Origin: Brachionus rotundiformis
Taxonomy: Eukaryota; Rotifera; Eurotatoria; Ploima; Brachionidae
Direction of reading: 5' to 3'
DNA: 64,000 nt
Assembly: GCA_016802295.1 (NCBI GenBank)
Contig: JAESIW010000020.1
Span: 6,061,377 to 6,125,376 of the forward strand
Positions 36,010 through 48,186 of the stretch are shown here, piece by piece. The notes below the pieces were generated by a model that did no database searches, was not told where the DNA came from, and saw only the letters and a program-made list of their open reading frames with translations. Numbering within the stretch: the stretch's first letter is position 1; each line of letters begins with the position of its first letter. The position numbers and the translations under genes were made by a program.

Positions 36010-36690
36010 ATTTAATCATTTCTTAGTAATCGTAAACAAAGAGTTGTACTAGGCAAAACAGAATTTGAATGGGCTAATTTTACTAGTGGTGTACCACAAG
36101 GCTCTGTCCTCGGTTCACCTATCTTTCCAATTTTTACAAATTATTTGCCCCATAGACCAAAAAACAGATGTTTACTTAAGATACTCTGTATTATCGATCA
36201 CTTATGTAATTTTTATGAAATTAAAAAACAAAAATACTTTGGATTATTTTTATTTATACTTATTAACATTTAAAAAAAAGAAATAAATTTTCTTGACCAA
36301 TAATTAAAAAATATGATGAATTACTTACTCAACTACTGAATTACTTTGCGAGGTTATGAGTTTTTTTACAAAATCAAGGACTTCAAAATTGAGTGGTAAA
36401 GTTCAAAAAGTAACAGAATATTTGGTCGAGTTCTTCATTAAGTTTCGGACTCAAATGATCATCAAATTACTTTATATAACCCTATAAGTCTTTAAGGTCT
36501 CACTTAGAGTATGCTATTCCAGTATGGTTCCCCAAAATAGTCGTGCCATTGTTGTTTTTAAAAATCTTTACTGCATAAATATTGTGCTCAACGATACAAC
36601 TTCTTCACAGACCATGTATTTAATGATTGGAATATGCTGAGTGGATGCATTAGAAGCTTAATCAAGCGAAAGCTTTAAATAAAAATTTGA
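36010..36690 (+). mobile_element. Decayed Jockey/CR1-like LINE piece
   Basis: The forward frame reads NRKQRVVLGKTEFEWANFTS and then GVPQGSVLGSPIF, a textbook reverse-transcriptase block. After stops, about 36480-36550 reads SLRSHLEYAIPVWFPKIV, the conserved RPHLEYA-VW motif further along ORF2. Frames change between the motifs and stops are frequent, so it is dead. No polyA tail or target duplication was found. Confidence 0.78.
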
Positions 36691-37264
36691 AAAAAAACTT
36701 TCAAAATATTTTAATAATTAACAGTATTGATTTTTTTTAATAAAATAATTTTTAGAAACTTTGATTACTAGTCAAGAGAATAAAATTTTTAGATGACCAG
36801 TGAATGAACATGACCAATGCTTTTAGTAAAAGCAGCTAAGAACATCTATGATGAATTTCATATGCTTGCCTTCCAATATAATAATATGTCTGAATGAAAA
36901 GTGGCCAGATTGTTGAAAGAGGACTCCTGCCAATTCACAAATAGAATGAAGGTGAAAAATGAAAGTTTGTTGGAATAGAATCTGCCACACTTTGTGCTCA
37001 TTATTTTTCATTCGATTACCACCTGCTTAAAATTTTACCAAGTATCTGAGTTTAAAGTGAACAAAAGGCAGATCAAAAGTTAGGAGCCACTTTACTCGCA
37101 AAGGAACTATAATTAATAAATTTACTAATTCTCTTAATAGACTTCTTGGTATTAAGAATTCAGCCTGGCTCTTAAAGTTTCACCCTAAGCTCAGTCACTA
37201 GAAAGTATTGTAGATATCTCCTTCCGTACCAAAATATGGTAATGAATCAGAACTTGAAGTGAAT
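36691..37264. other. Probable unreadable transposon-derived stretch
   Basis: Less AT-rich than the surroundings and lying between two LINE pieces. An open frame at 36823-37011 (minus) has no recognisable domain. Former transposon sequence is likely from composition and place, but not shown. Confidence 0.35.
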
Positions 37265-37412
37265 TTAAACATAAAAATCTTTTTAAAAGTCTATCTTGAC
37301 GTACCAAAGGTTCTTTCGCCACTTGAAGTCGTGTACCACCTGGTGCAGAGACTTAAAGATGAACTTTGGCGAATCTATGATCTAGTAGATTGGATTGGTA
37401 ATAATATAGGTG
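37265..37412 (+). mobile_element. LINE reverse-transcriptase palm fragment
   Basis: The open frame VYLDVPKVLSPLEVVYHLVQ, then RLKDELWRIYDLVDWIGNNI, matches the palm block V-x-LD-x-KAFD-x-V of non-LTR reverse transcriptases followed by the W-I-x-N helix. It stops where the inverted-repeat element at 37413 begins. After that element (37945 onwards) one frame reads NISQNRKKS, which fits the next part of the same motif, so the element probably landed inside this LINE. Confidence 0.6.
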
Positions 37413-37941
37413 TTTGAATATTGTCGAAAAGGGTTTACCGACAACTTGAGCTTACCAAAAACACGATAACATAGAAATATTCAACGCAGTATAATATCTT
37501 ATAATTTGATGTTATTTTCAAAATTGCGTGTATGGACAACAAATTTATCATCTTCATGATATTGTGAATTTCATAAAACAAGCACAACAACCCTACATCT
37601 TTTTTACCTAATTTTTCTGATATAGATAAAGACAGAGATTAAAGCATCTCTAAGATTTTAATTGATTATTGATTTTGTTTACCTAAAACTAAGAAAATAA
37701 AGATCTTTATTTTTGGTTAAAAAAATGCATCAAAATATGTTGTACTATGTTCAAGTATTATTTAAAACATATTTTATTTTAGTAAATTTTAATTTATTAA
37801 AAAAGGAATTTTTATTCTGTTTGTTTTTGAATTTTTAAAATAACATCAAATTATAAAATATATACTGCATTGAATATTTCTATGTTATCGTGTTTTTGGT
37901 AGGCTCAAGTTGTCAGTAAACCCTTTTCGACGATATTCAAA
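37413..37941. mobile_element. 529-base element with 110-base terminal inverted repeats
   Basis: The left end 37413-37522 and right end 37831-37941 are reverse complements at well over 90 percent. Both start tttgaatat(t/c)gtcgaaaag and share cttgag(c/t)(c/t)taccaaaaac in order. The inner 308 bases have no coding frame. Long inverted termini with a short non-coding middle indicate a non-autonomous foldback DNA transposon. No clear target duplication is visible next to the ends, so the superfamily is open. Confidence 0.78.
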
Positions 37942-38147
37942 TAAATATATCACAAAATAGGAAGAAATCTTTATAAAATTTTCAGGATTTAAATTAAAAA
38001 TGATAAATAAAAATACTTTGGGCTAATTATTTTTTTTTAAGCTTAAAATTTCAATAGAAATAAAAAAAGTACACAAAAATATTATTTAATCTATTAATTT
38101 ATTTATAAAAATTACAAGCAAAATTAAAATATAGTTCATTAATACTT

Positions 38148-40745
38148 TTAAAAAGGATATTTTTGATCAAAAATTTCGTTAAATTGATAAAAATCCGGTG
38201 AAACGGAAGGTCTATTTTTAATGTTCATTTTTTTTTCATATTCCTCAATTTCCTTTTTACTCAAGTGAGCAACGCATCCGGTTGCTACAGCATCTCCCCA
38301 CACATTTATCATGGTACGGAAACGATCTCTTAAAAAACAGAAGATAACAAAAAATTTAAAATTAGTATATTTAAGATTCATGTAAGCAGTTAAGTCCAAT
38401 TTTTAGGTGAATTTTTTTAAATATGAATTTTTAATAAAACTCATCCTTATAAATTTTTAAAAATAGCAAATTTTATGATTTTATCACTTCAAAATTGTAC
38501 TTACTCCAATTTCAATATTGTTTATAAAAATTAAAAAAAAATTACAAAATCCAATCAACTGCAAATATTAAAGATATTTGATCTGTTGGTATATTTAAAG
38601 CTGATAAAACAACTAGTAAAGTAACCAAACCAGCAGATGGAATTCCAGCAGCTCCCATGGTAGCCACAGTAGCCGTAACACTTGTGAGAATCAAATCCAA
38701 AAGAGTTAAATCGATTTCACATATTTGAGCAATAAAAATAGAAGCTACAGCTTCGTACAATGCAGTTCCGTCCAGGTTAACCGTAGCACCAACCGGAAGT
38801 ACAAATCTTGAAATTAGTTTTGAAATTTTATTCCTTTCTTCTAAACATTTATAAGTGACTGGCAAAGTTGCTGCACTAGAAGCTGATATAAATGCACTGA
38901 TCAACGCCCGATATATGTTTTTGGCAAACCGAAAAATATTTTTACCTGTGACAATTACATAAACGCCTGGCAGCACAATCAATCCTTGCACACTAAGGCC
39001 CAATAGCACAGTTAGCATATAATAAGACAGACCTCGGAAGACAACTTTAGGATCCTCCATTTGAAGAATTATTCTACATACCAATGAACATATTGCCAAT
39101 GGTGAGCATCTAAACATTTTGATTTATTTTATTATTTAATTTTATTTATTGTCTTAAATTTACGTCATAACTAATTGTAAAATTTTTGCAAAAACAGCAC
39201 TTAAGCCTTCGAAAAATTCCAGAACAGTATGTCCTTTTGGACCAATTTTTGCCAACATTGTTCCAAATGTAAAACTAAATAAGACAACTCCTAATACATT
39301 TATTCCTCTTTTTCTGTCATCAACAGGCTCATAGTAGTCAATAACTCTGATAGATTTGTTCTCATTTGTTACATCTTAATAAATTATTTTATTAGATTAT
39401 TTTAAAATATTTTTATTAATAATTTAATTAAAGTTAATTTTAAATTTAATTAAATAAACAATAAACGAAAGAAAAATCGGTCTCACTAGAGTCATTGTGG
39501 AAACAATTTTTTTTATAGTTGATTATTAAATAACTTCTTAATGCTAAAGTATCCTTATTAAGAAAAATTTGCATTAATAATACTTTTTTTTAATTTAGAA
39601 GCAAAAAATAAAATATCATTAAAAGTCTGATCTTTTTAAAGTATAGCATAACTAAAATATAAGATCTGGTTATGGGTATAATATATCTTAAATTATAATT
39701 TTTCGTTAAGAATTTTTTTAATTGCTTTAAACTACTCTTTTCTTATTGATATGTCAAAAAATTTAAGATAATAATAATAATATCTATAATAAAATGATAG
39801 TATCAAATATAATTCTAGTTCTAGTCATTTGGTCACTCAGTTGTACAAATGAAGAAGTCAGAAGAAAGGGAATACCAAAAAGATCAAAACAAAAAAAGTG
39901 TTTTATTTGTCATTTTATCAATTCTAAATCTTGATAGTAAATTATATGATTTTTATAGCTTAAAAATTTTTTCTTTAAATTTTACAATAACTCGAATTTT
40001 AGTCAATAAATCTAATATATTTATTTTTCCTGATTTTTGATGCTGTACCAAATGCGTAATTTAAAAGAAAATTTTTTATTATTTGTCTTAAAATTCATTA
40101 TTAAATAATGGCTAGCATAACCAATTTTACTTGAATAATTATACACTGTTTTATATCTTGGAAGAATTTTTGTCTCTAGAACTTCGAACCCCATTTCAAT
40201 CATATTCTCAGGTACCAGATTTCTAATTATCAGATTAAAATAAAAATATATTTTTTCTATACTTTTTCGGAATTTGAAGTTTACTTTAAGATGTAAACAA
40301 AATTATCTACTATTGTTGCTCTTTTGAATATGAACGGTTTTGGAGTGTCTGTTTCGAAAGCATTTTTTCCAAGAACACCAGGCTGGATGGTTGTGACTAG
40401 AACAAGGCCAACAACAACTGCAGTGAACGTAGTGGTCAGATAAAACAAAAATGTACGAATGGCTATTTTGCCAGTTTTTTGTGCGCTAATTCCACCTATA
40501 GCCGTAATAATATTTGTGCTAATTAAGGGAAGTATCAAGAATTTAAGGGCTCTTATAAAAAGATAGCCTGGCGTTCCGAAATAATTTTTGACCGGAGGTA
40601 TAAAATTTGTCGTTGCCCTCAATGTAAAACCAAGTATTACTCCAGTAAATGCACCAAGTGCAGTTAGACTTATTAATATGTTTCGTCTTGATTGTCTCCT
40701 AATAAAGTCTGGCAAAAATTTTGGACCTTTTTTGGCTCTAGTCAT
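38148..40745 (-). CDS. SLC1-family glutamate/aspartate transporter B
   Basis: Exons 40745-40285, 40222-40131, 39374-39164, 39109-38546 and 38328-38148 give 502 residues, with all phases matching. It starts MTRAKKGPKFLPDF and enters TM1 soon after. Landmarks: LKFLILPLISTNII; RNxLVP-type loop NLVPENMIEMGFEV; an extracellular N-glycosylation site created across the exon 2/3 junction (YS-NVT); SAATLPVTYKC in HP1; GATVNLDGTALYEA in TM7; GAAGIPSAGLVTLL in HP2; and DRFRTMINVWGDA in TM8. R447 is the acidic-substrate arginine. It transports glutamate or aspartate with sodium at the plasma membrane. Exon 2 is only 92 bases, and read-through of either flanking intron meets stops. It shares the loop intron and the intron before TM5 with copy C, not with A. 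Confidence 0.88.
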
Positions 40746-41098
40746 TTCTGAAATTATATTTTTGTTGTTCTAAATTTTATCTGATTTACGACTTTTTATA
40801 AGCCGACTGGTCTAACTTGTCTAATCTCTTGGTAAACAGTCTTTTTGTATTTTAAAAAGTTCTTTAGCCCACTTAATTCACAAATTACAAAATATTGTTG
40901 CCTGTATCTATCAAACTATTTTTAAAGGTAAAAATTTTCACTTTTGTATTTTAAATATCACGTATATAGGTGTTAAAGTCAGCTAAATTAGAGTAATTTA
41001 CAGGTGTCTGTGTTATTTTGTAGTGCTTTTCAATGTATAATCTTAAGTTAAATAAGCACTAAAAATACTTGGCACAACCTGAAAATAGATTTAAAAAA

Positions 41099-41800
41099 TG
41101 TCCAATATGACTGCCATTTAAAATTTAACATTTATTAAATTAAATTTAACTATTTTTAGAGAAAACTTTAATGCCAGCTTTCCGCATTTTTAAATTACTT
41201 TTTACTTTGGTAAAATTTTAACATTTTAAGTATTCGTAATTAAAAAACTTTTTACCATATCAACTCGATTAGATATAAACCAAGAACTTTTCACTGTCCA
41301 AAATCGAAAAAAAAGCTTGTCAAATGAAGATACATGCATAAAACCATTTACATTCATTAAAACGATTGCCTTTAATTAAAAAACTTAAATTAAAAGTAAT
41401 TTTTTATAAATTTGAAATTTTCAAATGAATTTAAAATTTGATTTTTTCTTCAATTCCAAGGTTAATCAATAGGTTATAGCCCTAGTAATAAAAATTCTAA
41501 AAAAAAAGCATTTCATAAGCAAAAAATAACATCCTCTACAGTATTCTATGCTAAAAAATATAGACCAAATTATCAAAAAGTTTAAAATTTAAGCTTAAAA
41601 AAACAAAATCTTAAGTCTCTTAATACTAAGTATAGATTCAGAAACTGTCCAGTATGATTGTCATTCAAAATTTAACATTTATTAGCTTTAATTAAACTAT
41701 TTTTAGAGAAGATTTAATTCAATTTTATTATTTAAGTAAATTTTACTGAAAGTCGAAAGAATTTTCACCACACGGTCCAGAATCTTTTCAAAATGACTAA
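41099..41800. repeat. Diverged tandem duplication
   Basis: The segment starting at 41099 (tgtccaatatgactgccatt) recurs at 41646 (tgtccagtatgattgtcatt). Both copies continue with aaaatttaacatttatta and ctatttttagagaa, and then with similar text ending gtcca(a/g)aatc (about 41298 and 41780). This suggests an old duplication with a period of about 547 bases. Confidence 0.65.
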
Positions 41801-41940
41801 TCGTGGTGTCGTCAGTAAGCAGTTTTACATTAAACTTTCCAAAAATACAATAAAAGTTATTTAAAAATAACAAAAAGGGAAGGATCCTAATTAAATTCTA
41901 TTTTCTATACTGAACTTTGTGAAATAATTGAATATTTAAG

Positions 41941-42004
41941 CTAATTTCTAGTCTCAACTTTAATCGTATTCTCAGATATCAGATTTTTAATGACTCTCAT
42001 TAAA
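41941..42004 (-). pseudogene. Decayed relic of SLC1 transporter exon 2 boundary
   Basis: On the minus strand the frame reads NLISENTIKVETRN before a stop, against NLVPENMIEMGFEVLETK at the start of exon 2 of transporter B (40222 downwards). At DNA level, aatctg(a/g)ta(t/c)ctgagaata is shared, as is some intron sequence just before it. The acceptor AG of the real gene reads AA here. It is therefore a duplicated piece that has lost its splice site and frame. A weaker match to the same boundary lies near 42277-42310. Confidence 0.6.
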
Positions 42005-42867
42005 CTTGTCCACAAATTTAATAAAAATAAGAACAAAATCAATTCATAAAACACTAATATAATAAAAACAATATCATAATGATTTTTATGTTACAAATTA
42101 ACAGTGAATATGACGATTTTGATGTTAATTGAACTTAGTACCTTTTTTTTGTTGGTATAAATTGATTTAAAATGAAATTTATTTAATAGTTAATTAATTA
42201 TTTTGAATTGCTGCAAACAATTCAAATATTATAGTATATTGGAATAACTTTTATAATCTGAAAACGATAAATATTTAGAGTCATTTCTAATTATTAGTTT
42301 AAAAATAATAAATAATGGTTTTGAAAAAAATTATTTATTTCAGATTGGAAAATAACAAAAAATTTTATTTCTTGGCTATATTATTCAATTCCAAGCTATG
42401 CCTTTAAAATTTAAGACAATTTCATCATCAAGCTTTGTTTTATTAAGTGTCTTAAAATTAAAAATGCTCAGAATAAGAGAAGGAAGGGAGGCACTTGTAA
42501 AATGTCATCCTTTTTTACATAATAAAGATCGTTGTTAGGTTTATAATGTTTTTTCTAAAAAATATATATAAATAAGATTTTTAAACTTTAAATTAGTAAA
42601 TATTTTTTTAGTCAAATCTCGAATAAAAAAGCTTTTTGATTTCACATAAACTTCAATTTTAAATGTTTTTCAGTAGTTGGTACTAAAGTTAGAAATAATG
42701 AAGTTTTTTAAAGCGAGTATAGAAAAAAAACTAGGGGGATTTGAAACAAAAAAAAATTAAAAAAAGACAATTTTTAATTGTATATCATTGTTGTTAAAAA
42801 TTAGTTAAAATTGAATTGTTAAATTTTTAAAAAAATTTAAAAAAATTGATTTTAATTCATTTCATTT

Positions 42868-45800
42868 TTACGCTCTACTTTTACATGGTTCTTTTAGTTG
42901 ACTGAGCTTTATTTTCTCATTTAAAAGAGACCAATTTAAACGATTTTCTTTCATTCGTTCTAGATGACCAACAAACGAGTCACATAAATGAGCAAAATTT
43001 TGAAACAATGGCATGCAAACAGCGTCAATCCATCCCATTTGTAAACGTGGTAGCTGATCTGACCGTCTTTCGTCCATTATCTCAGTAGGCTCAATGTTCA
43101 ATTCTGTTCGCTCACGAACTCCTTGAGCAAAAAATTCTTTGGTTACTTGATTGACAACGCCTTTATGTATTTTCCATGGCTTTGCTGCCGATGCTAAATC
43201 GCAAGCTTGTGGAGAAAAAATTTTAAAAAATTTTAAAAAATAAAATTTTATCTTTTACCTGTCATCAAATTTTTTATTAACAAAATTTTGTTTGATTCTT
43301 CATTCCAATCTACATTACTACTTCGAACCAAATTTCCAAATTCATTTCGGCATCTTTTAAATAAACATCTTCCAATTAATTTGATAATTTAAATTTTTAT
43401 TTTTAAAAGTATACTCCATATGATCAACTAAATCTGTGGCTAAAATGGCTTCTTTAATTAAACTAATTAATAATTGATAAATCTTTGGTTTAACATTGCT
43501 GAATATGTTGTGGCCATGCGAGTTTAAAATTGTTATACAATGGTTGAAATGATGCTTTTCCATTGGAGCTTCAGTGCCATACAATTGAGACAATGGTGAT
43601 TGACTTCTAAACAAAATTTAAAAAAGCCTTAATTAAATTTCTTTAGAAAATTTTTATTTCAATGAACCAAAAAATGAAAAATATTATGACAAAATTCTTA
43701 ACTTTAAAAAGACAAATTTTATAAACCTTAATAAATGTGCCAATAGCTAATCAGAAATTCTGGAAAATTAATAATTAATCTTACTCAATTTGAAATAGAT
43801 TATTAGTTCCGCGATGGTCAAGATCATGACACAAACAACCGACCATTAAAGCAATTTTTTCTGTATCTCGTAGATATTTTGAAATTTGTGAGTTCTAAAA
43901 TAAATTTCACTTTTTTATAATTTGTTCTGACATATAAGCTAAACTCACCATAAAAATGGCAAACATATTCTGGCAAACATTAAATGCATGTGACCAATTG
44001 TGGTATTCAACATTGCGGTAGTTTTTTCTTACTGTCAACAAAAATTGAAACATAGTCTTTTTGTCAATTTTAAATGACTTGATTAGACCAAGTCTCTTGA
44101 ACATTTCATATGTAGCTACGACCATTTCGTCGTAGTTTAAAGCAAAGTCGTCAAATCTATACGAACATAAATAGTCTACGTGAATTAGAGGGTTTATTGT
44201 GAAAAATCGTTCATTTGATGGCAACTTTTCAATAAAAGCTTCCATATCACCTTTTGGATAGTTGGCATGATAAGACATAACATCGAATGCCACTGATTTT
44301 TCTGCCACGCTTTTTTCCAATTTTTTAAACATTAAAGTATTACTTATACCAAGACTGCAGAATATGCAAAAAGCTTCCAGAAGTTGTTCATCATTTTCGT
44401 CAAAGGGCTGATCATCAGCCCGATTCAACACCCGAACACAGCCTATGGGCAGACCATCCAAATTTTTGATAGGCATCAAAAGTTTTGTCTTTGTTTTGTA
44501 TTGACAACCGAAGTCAACTTTTGGATCAAATCTTGGATCTAAATAAGCATTTTTTAAATTGATTGGTTCGCCTGTAGACAGAACATAATTTACCAAATCA
44601 CGAGAAATTATCTCATGATTGTTCAAAATGCTATGTTTTTTAACACCTGGCTTGGAATCAATTTGAAATATGTCAAATGATTTTTTTTCTTTATCACTAT
44701 CTCCTAAATCTCTTTCAATAAGTATAAGACAGTTATCAGATTTAAGTAAAATTTGAGCTTTTTCGATTATTGTAAAAAATATTTTTTCCAAGTCAGTTTG
44801 TTCTTTGAACAAATCGTGAAGAACTTCGAGTAAACACCGACATCGCTCATATTCATATGCGCATAGATAGTACATTTGAGACTTTACCAACAGTGTACCA
44901 CAATATTCAATATAATGCTTCAAAATTTTCAGATCACTTGGACAAAATTTTCCATTATTGTCTATTTTATTTGCTAATTGAACCACACCTATTACTTCTT
45001 GATCGACATTTTTGATTGGAATGCAAAGTAGAGAATTTATCTTGATATCTGTTTGCTTTTCAAATACCAAGTCATAGCGCATTGATTTTATCTATATTGT
45101 TTAATATTATAAATTAAAATTCATCTTAAGTAAAATTTTTTTAAAATTTAATATTGAAATCAAGTTATTTTATTTTTATTTAATGATTTAATCATAGCTT
45201 AAATTTTATCTTATTAAAATAAAACAAATTTTTAATTAATGAAATCAACCTCTTCCTATTAATTGTAACGACTTTTAGGAATAAATCTCGTTCTTCAAAT
45301 GTACCAACCATTTAACATGAAATTTGTACCAATATGTATCAAAATTTAGTCGATACATATTTGTAAATTAGTTCTTATGAGTTTTAATGCATAAACTTAT
45401 TTGGAGAGACTTAATTTGGAGGATAAGATTTTTTTTTAATTATTCATTTTACAGAAAATAAGTTAAAAAAATTTTGTTGCCAAGTTCACAGTGGCTGCCT
45501 CTTGTTGTGCAATCAAAAGCAAAAAATCTTTTGTTTTAACTTAAAAATTTGAAGTAAATAATTAAATTTTAAAATTGACTCATTCATTTAAATATTTGTA
45601 AAATTATATTTTTCTATCAAACATTATTAGTTATTATAAAATAGGCAGTTTTTTAAAAAATTAATTTTCTTGGTATAATCACATTTTACGACAAAGTAGT
45701 CTTAAGACCAAAATAGGAAAACAAAAGTTGTCATATCTTTTCTTTAGAGAGGATAGTAGGTAAATGTAATGAAATAAAGATCTTTGTGAATTTTTGTGAA

Positions 45801-46823
45801 TTTTGAATGCTATCAGAAGTGAATTAAATAGAAAAATAAAATAACTAATTAGAATAAAAATAAAAAAAAATTCAAATAAAGTAGATTATTAACAATAAAT
45901 TATTTTACCTGATCTGGGTTTAATATTATGGTTATTCCTTTTTTAATAACATTGCCTAGCAATGAACAATCTGCATCTATTTGTGTTGCAAAATCATGGA
46001 AAAGAAATTCTTTGGATTCATTGAATTTGGAAAAAAGCTGGTCATATGAATACGAATAGAGCTTGTTGTGTATTTTATCAAGTAAAAGCACCGACGAATA
46101 TTCACAATTAACTAAAACTTTAAGATTGGTCTTGATAGTTTCGGATGCTTCTTTTGGTAATACCTCTCTAGCTGTGTCCTGTATTACCATGAGCAATAGT
46201 TCAAACATATTATCACTCATTTTTTTCTTAAGATCTATTTTTTCCTTGAAAGTTAATTTTTTGCGAATATCTGGCAACTTTATTTTGGACTTGAGCAATT
46301 TCAGCAATTGTGAATTGGATGCTGAGTCTGATTTAGAGAATACAGATCTTTCCAAAATGTTCATTTTGTAGTCTTCTTGCTCAGCGACTTCTTCTTCTAA
46401 ATTAAAATTAACAATTTTTTTTTCATCATCCTGTTTTTTATCCATATTTTCAAAAAAAAGTGAGTCATAGGATGACGAACGGATAAAGTTATTGGTATAT
46501 TTATTAACTTCGCTTCTTATTTGTTTAAAACTTTGGTTTTCTTTGTCCAAACAATGGTTTGTATCATTTAGGTCTTCATTAATTGATGCCGGAATGCATG
46601 ATTTACGCCTTGTTGACATATTCAGGCTCTTAGACTCATTCAAAGAGTTACATTTACATATTCTTTTATTATTAATCCTCATCCATTTTTGCACAGTATT
46701 CCAATCTAAGTTTTCCAATGCATACATTTCGAACCAACACGGATGATTGTTTAGCCAAGTCTCAACAAACTTCTCACTTTCACTCTCATCTATGTGAGTG
46801 TCAGATTTTTTCTTTGACTCCAT
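42868..46823 (-). CDS. PDE11A: cAMP/cGMP phosphodiesterase with two GAF domains, PDE11 type
   Basis: Exons 46823-45909, 45091-43949, 43894-43785, 43606-43415, 43368-43259 and 43205-42868 give 935 residues, as in the long human PDE11A form. An N-terminal block with VETWLNNHPCWFE resembles the family's pre-GAF region. GAF-A (about 205-380) carries NKIDNNGKFCPSDLK, the NKxnFxxxDE-like ligand motif. GAF-B (about 395-560) has NRADDQPFDENDE with Arg for Lys. The catalytic domain has HNWSHA (H669 as proton donor, H673 as metal ligand), CHDLDHRGTNN (H709, D710), ACDL (D826) and the nucleotide-binding Q879 in RLQMGWIDAVCMP. HRGTNN and SQLYGTEAPMEKHHFNH favour PDE11 over PDE5 or PDE6. It hydrolyses both cyclic nucleotides. 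A 49-base intron (43414-43369) splits the glutamate before CLFKRC. The 817-base first intron contains no other gene. Confidence 0.92.
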
Positions 46824-47399
46824 TTAATAGAATATTTTTGTATATCTTTTTGAAAAAAAATTTAAATTTGCTAATTGGAGAACAATTTTAAAGAAATTTG
46901 GTTTTTATATGCATAGCCTAAAGTAGATTTTGAAATATTTGAATTTTTTCCTTCAAATTAAAAAACTACATGTAATTATATTAAATCAGTACAAAATAAA
47001 TTGTCATTCTTAAGTTGAAAAATTAATTTAATTAAATTTCACAACAATTTATATAAGCTTTTATTATAATCTGGTTTTTGCTAGAATATTTTTTGTAAAT
47101 TGCCAAGGATAGTTTAAAATCTATCCTTTATACTATTTTTTAAGGTAAATTGATTTCAAGATGTGCAACTGAATCACAACTTTGGTATTTTTTCAAAGTT
47201 AAAAATAAATTTAATTTTCAAAAAATTTTATACAATATTTAGATTTAGATTGTTTCTCATTAATGCTAAATTTCAAAATAAAATTTTAGACCATTTTATT
47301 CATCTATTTTTTTTCATTATTAAAATTCTAGAAATAAAATACAAAAAAGCGCCATTTTAAAAGAAAACTTAGATACCAGACAGTAAAGTAGAAGCACCA
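46824..47399. other. Upstream region of PDE11
   Basis: AT-rich sequence preceding the PDE11 ATG, without a recognisable gene. It presumably includes the promoter. The open frame at 47163-47360 looks random. Confidence 0.45.
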
Positions 47400-47960
47400 T
47401 ACATGTAGAATGTCTTTGACTATCAATTCAATATTTATCCAAGGCAGTTTTGAAGCTAGCGGTTAAATTAACCACATTTTTTGGTAACTTATTCCATTAC
47501 AGAACTACTCTCTTTGATAAAAAAGCATGTCTAGCACAAACTGATATAATCTTTTCTGAGAAAATTCCTCCTTGGATTTTGATTCAAATCCTTCTAAATG
47601 TTGTGTCAAGACCTTTGATTAAAAATCTATTGGCCAAATCTCTTTTTTAAACTCATTCACATCTTTTTATATACCTGCATTGCGTACTCTAGATGAGGTC
47701 TTGCCATGGATATATACAATCTTACCTACAAGCTTTCTTTTCTACTTGAAAACGTCCGCATCCCAAGTAATCTTCTCCCTTTCGCAAATTAACTTTTGAC
47801 TAGACTGATCCACTTAACATCTGATCAAACCATCTTTCTTAGATCACACTCTATCAACAAACAGTTTCAGATGGCGTCATCTATCCATTGATATACTTCA
47901 TTCAGATCTTTATACAACATCGCTCTATGATGTTCTTTTCTTTCATTCCCGAGATGTTTA
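47400..47960 (-). mobile_element. Decayed LINE ORF2 C-terminal part
   Basis: On the minus strand, motifs occur in the order expected for Jockey/CR1-like ORF2. About 47720-47670 reads LYISMARPHLEYAMQVYKKM. About 47570-47415 reads FSEKIISVCARHAFLSKRVV, then WNKLPKNVVNLTASFKTALD before KY and a stop. Upstream, 47900-47840 has YQWIDDAI, fitting the region after the catalytic site. Stops and frame changes are frequent, so it is inactive. Confidence 0.75.
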
Positions 47961-48186
47961 AGTTCATCTATTCATCATAGTTTTTTTTTTGAAAAGATTT
48001 TTATCTGCAGTCAATAATTAGATTAAGAAAATTTATTGATATTTTTTTGATCAAATTATTTACAGTTGTATTTTTTAATTAAAATTAAAATTTTTGTTTG
48101 GTAAAATTTGGAAAAAAAAAAGAAAAAATAAAGATTTGTATCCTTAAGGTTTATCTCCATTTTAATGATGATCAATCCTGCATGTA

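Larger units (their letters stand above)
40746..42867. other. Intergenic stretch with diverged repeats and a transporter-exon relic
   Basis: Located between the 5' end of transporter B and the 3' end of PDE11, both on the minus strand. No open gene is seen. It holds two diverged direct repeats (41099 onwards and 41646 onwards) and a decayed copy of transporter exon 2 near 41941-42004, described separately. Confidence 0.55.

Noticed and set aside
36823..37011. Minus-strand 62-codon frame
   Set aside because: It lies in LINE debris and shows no clear transposase or other domain; kept only as part of a probable transposon-derived stretch.
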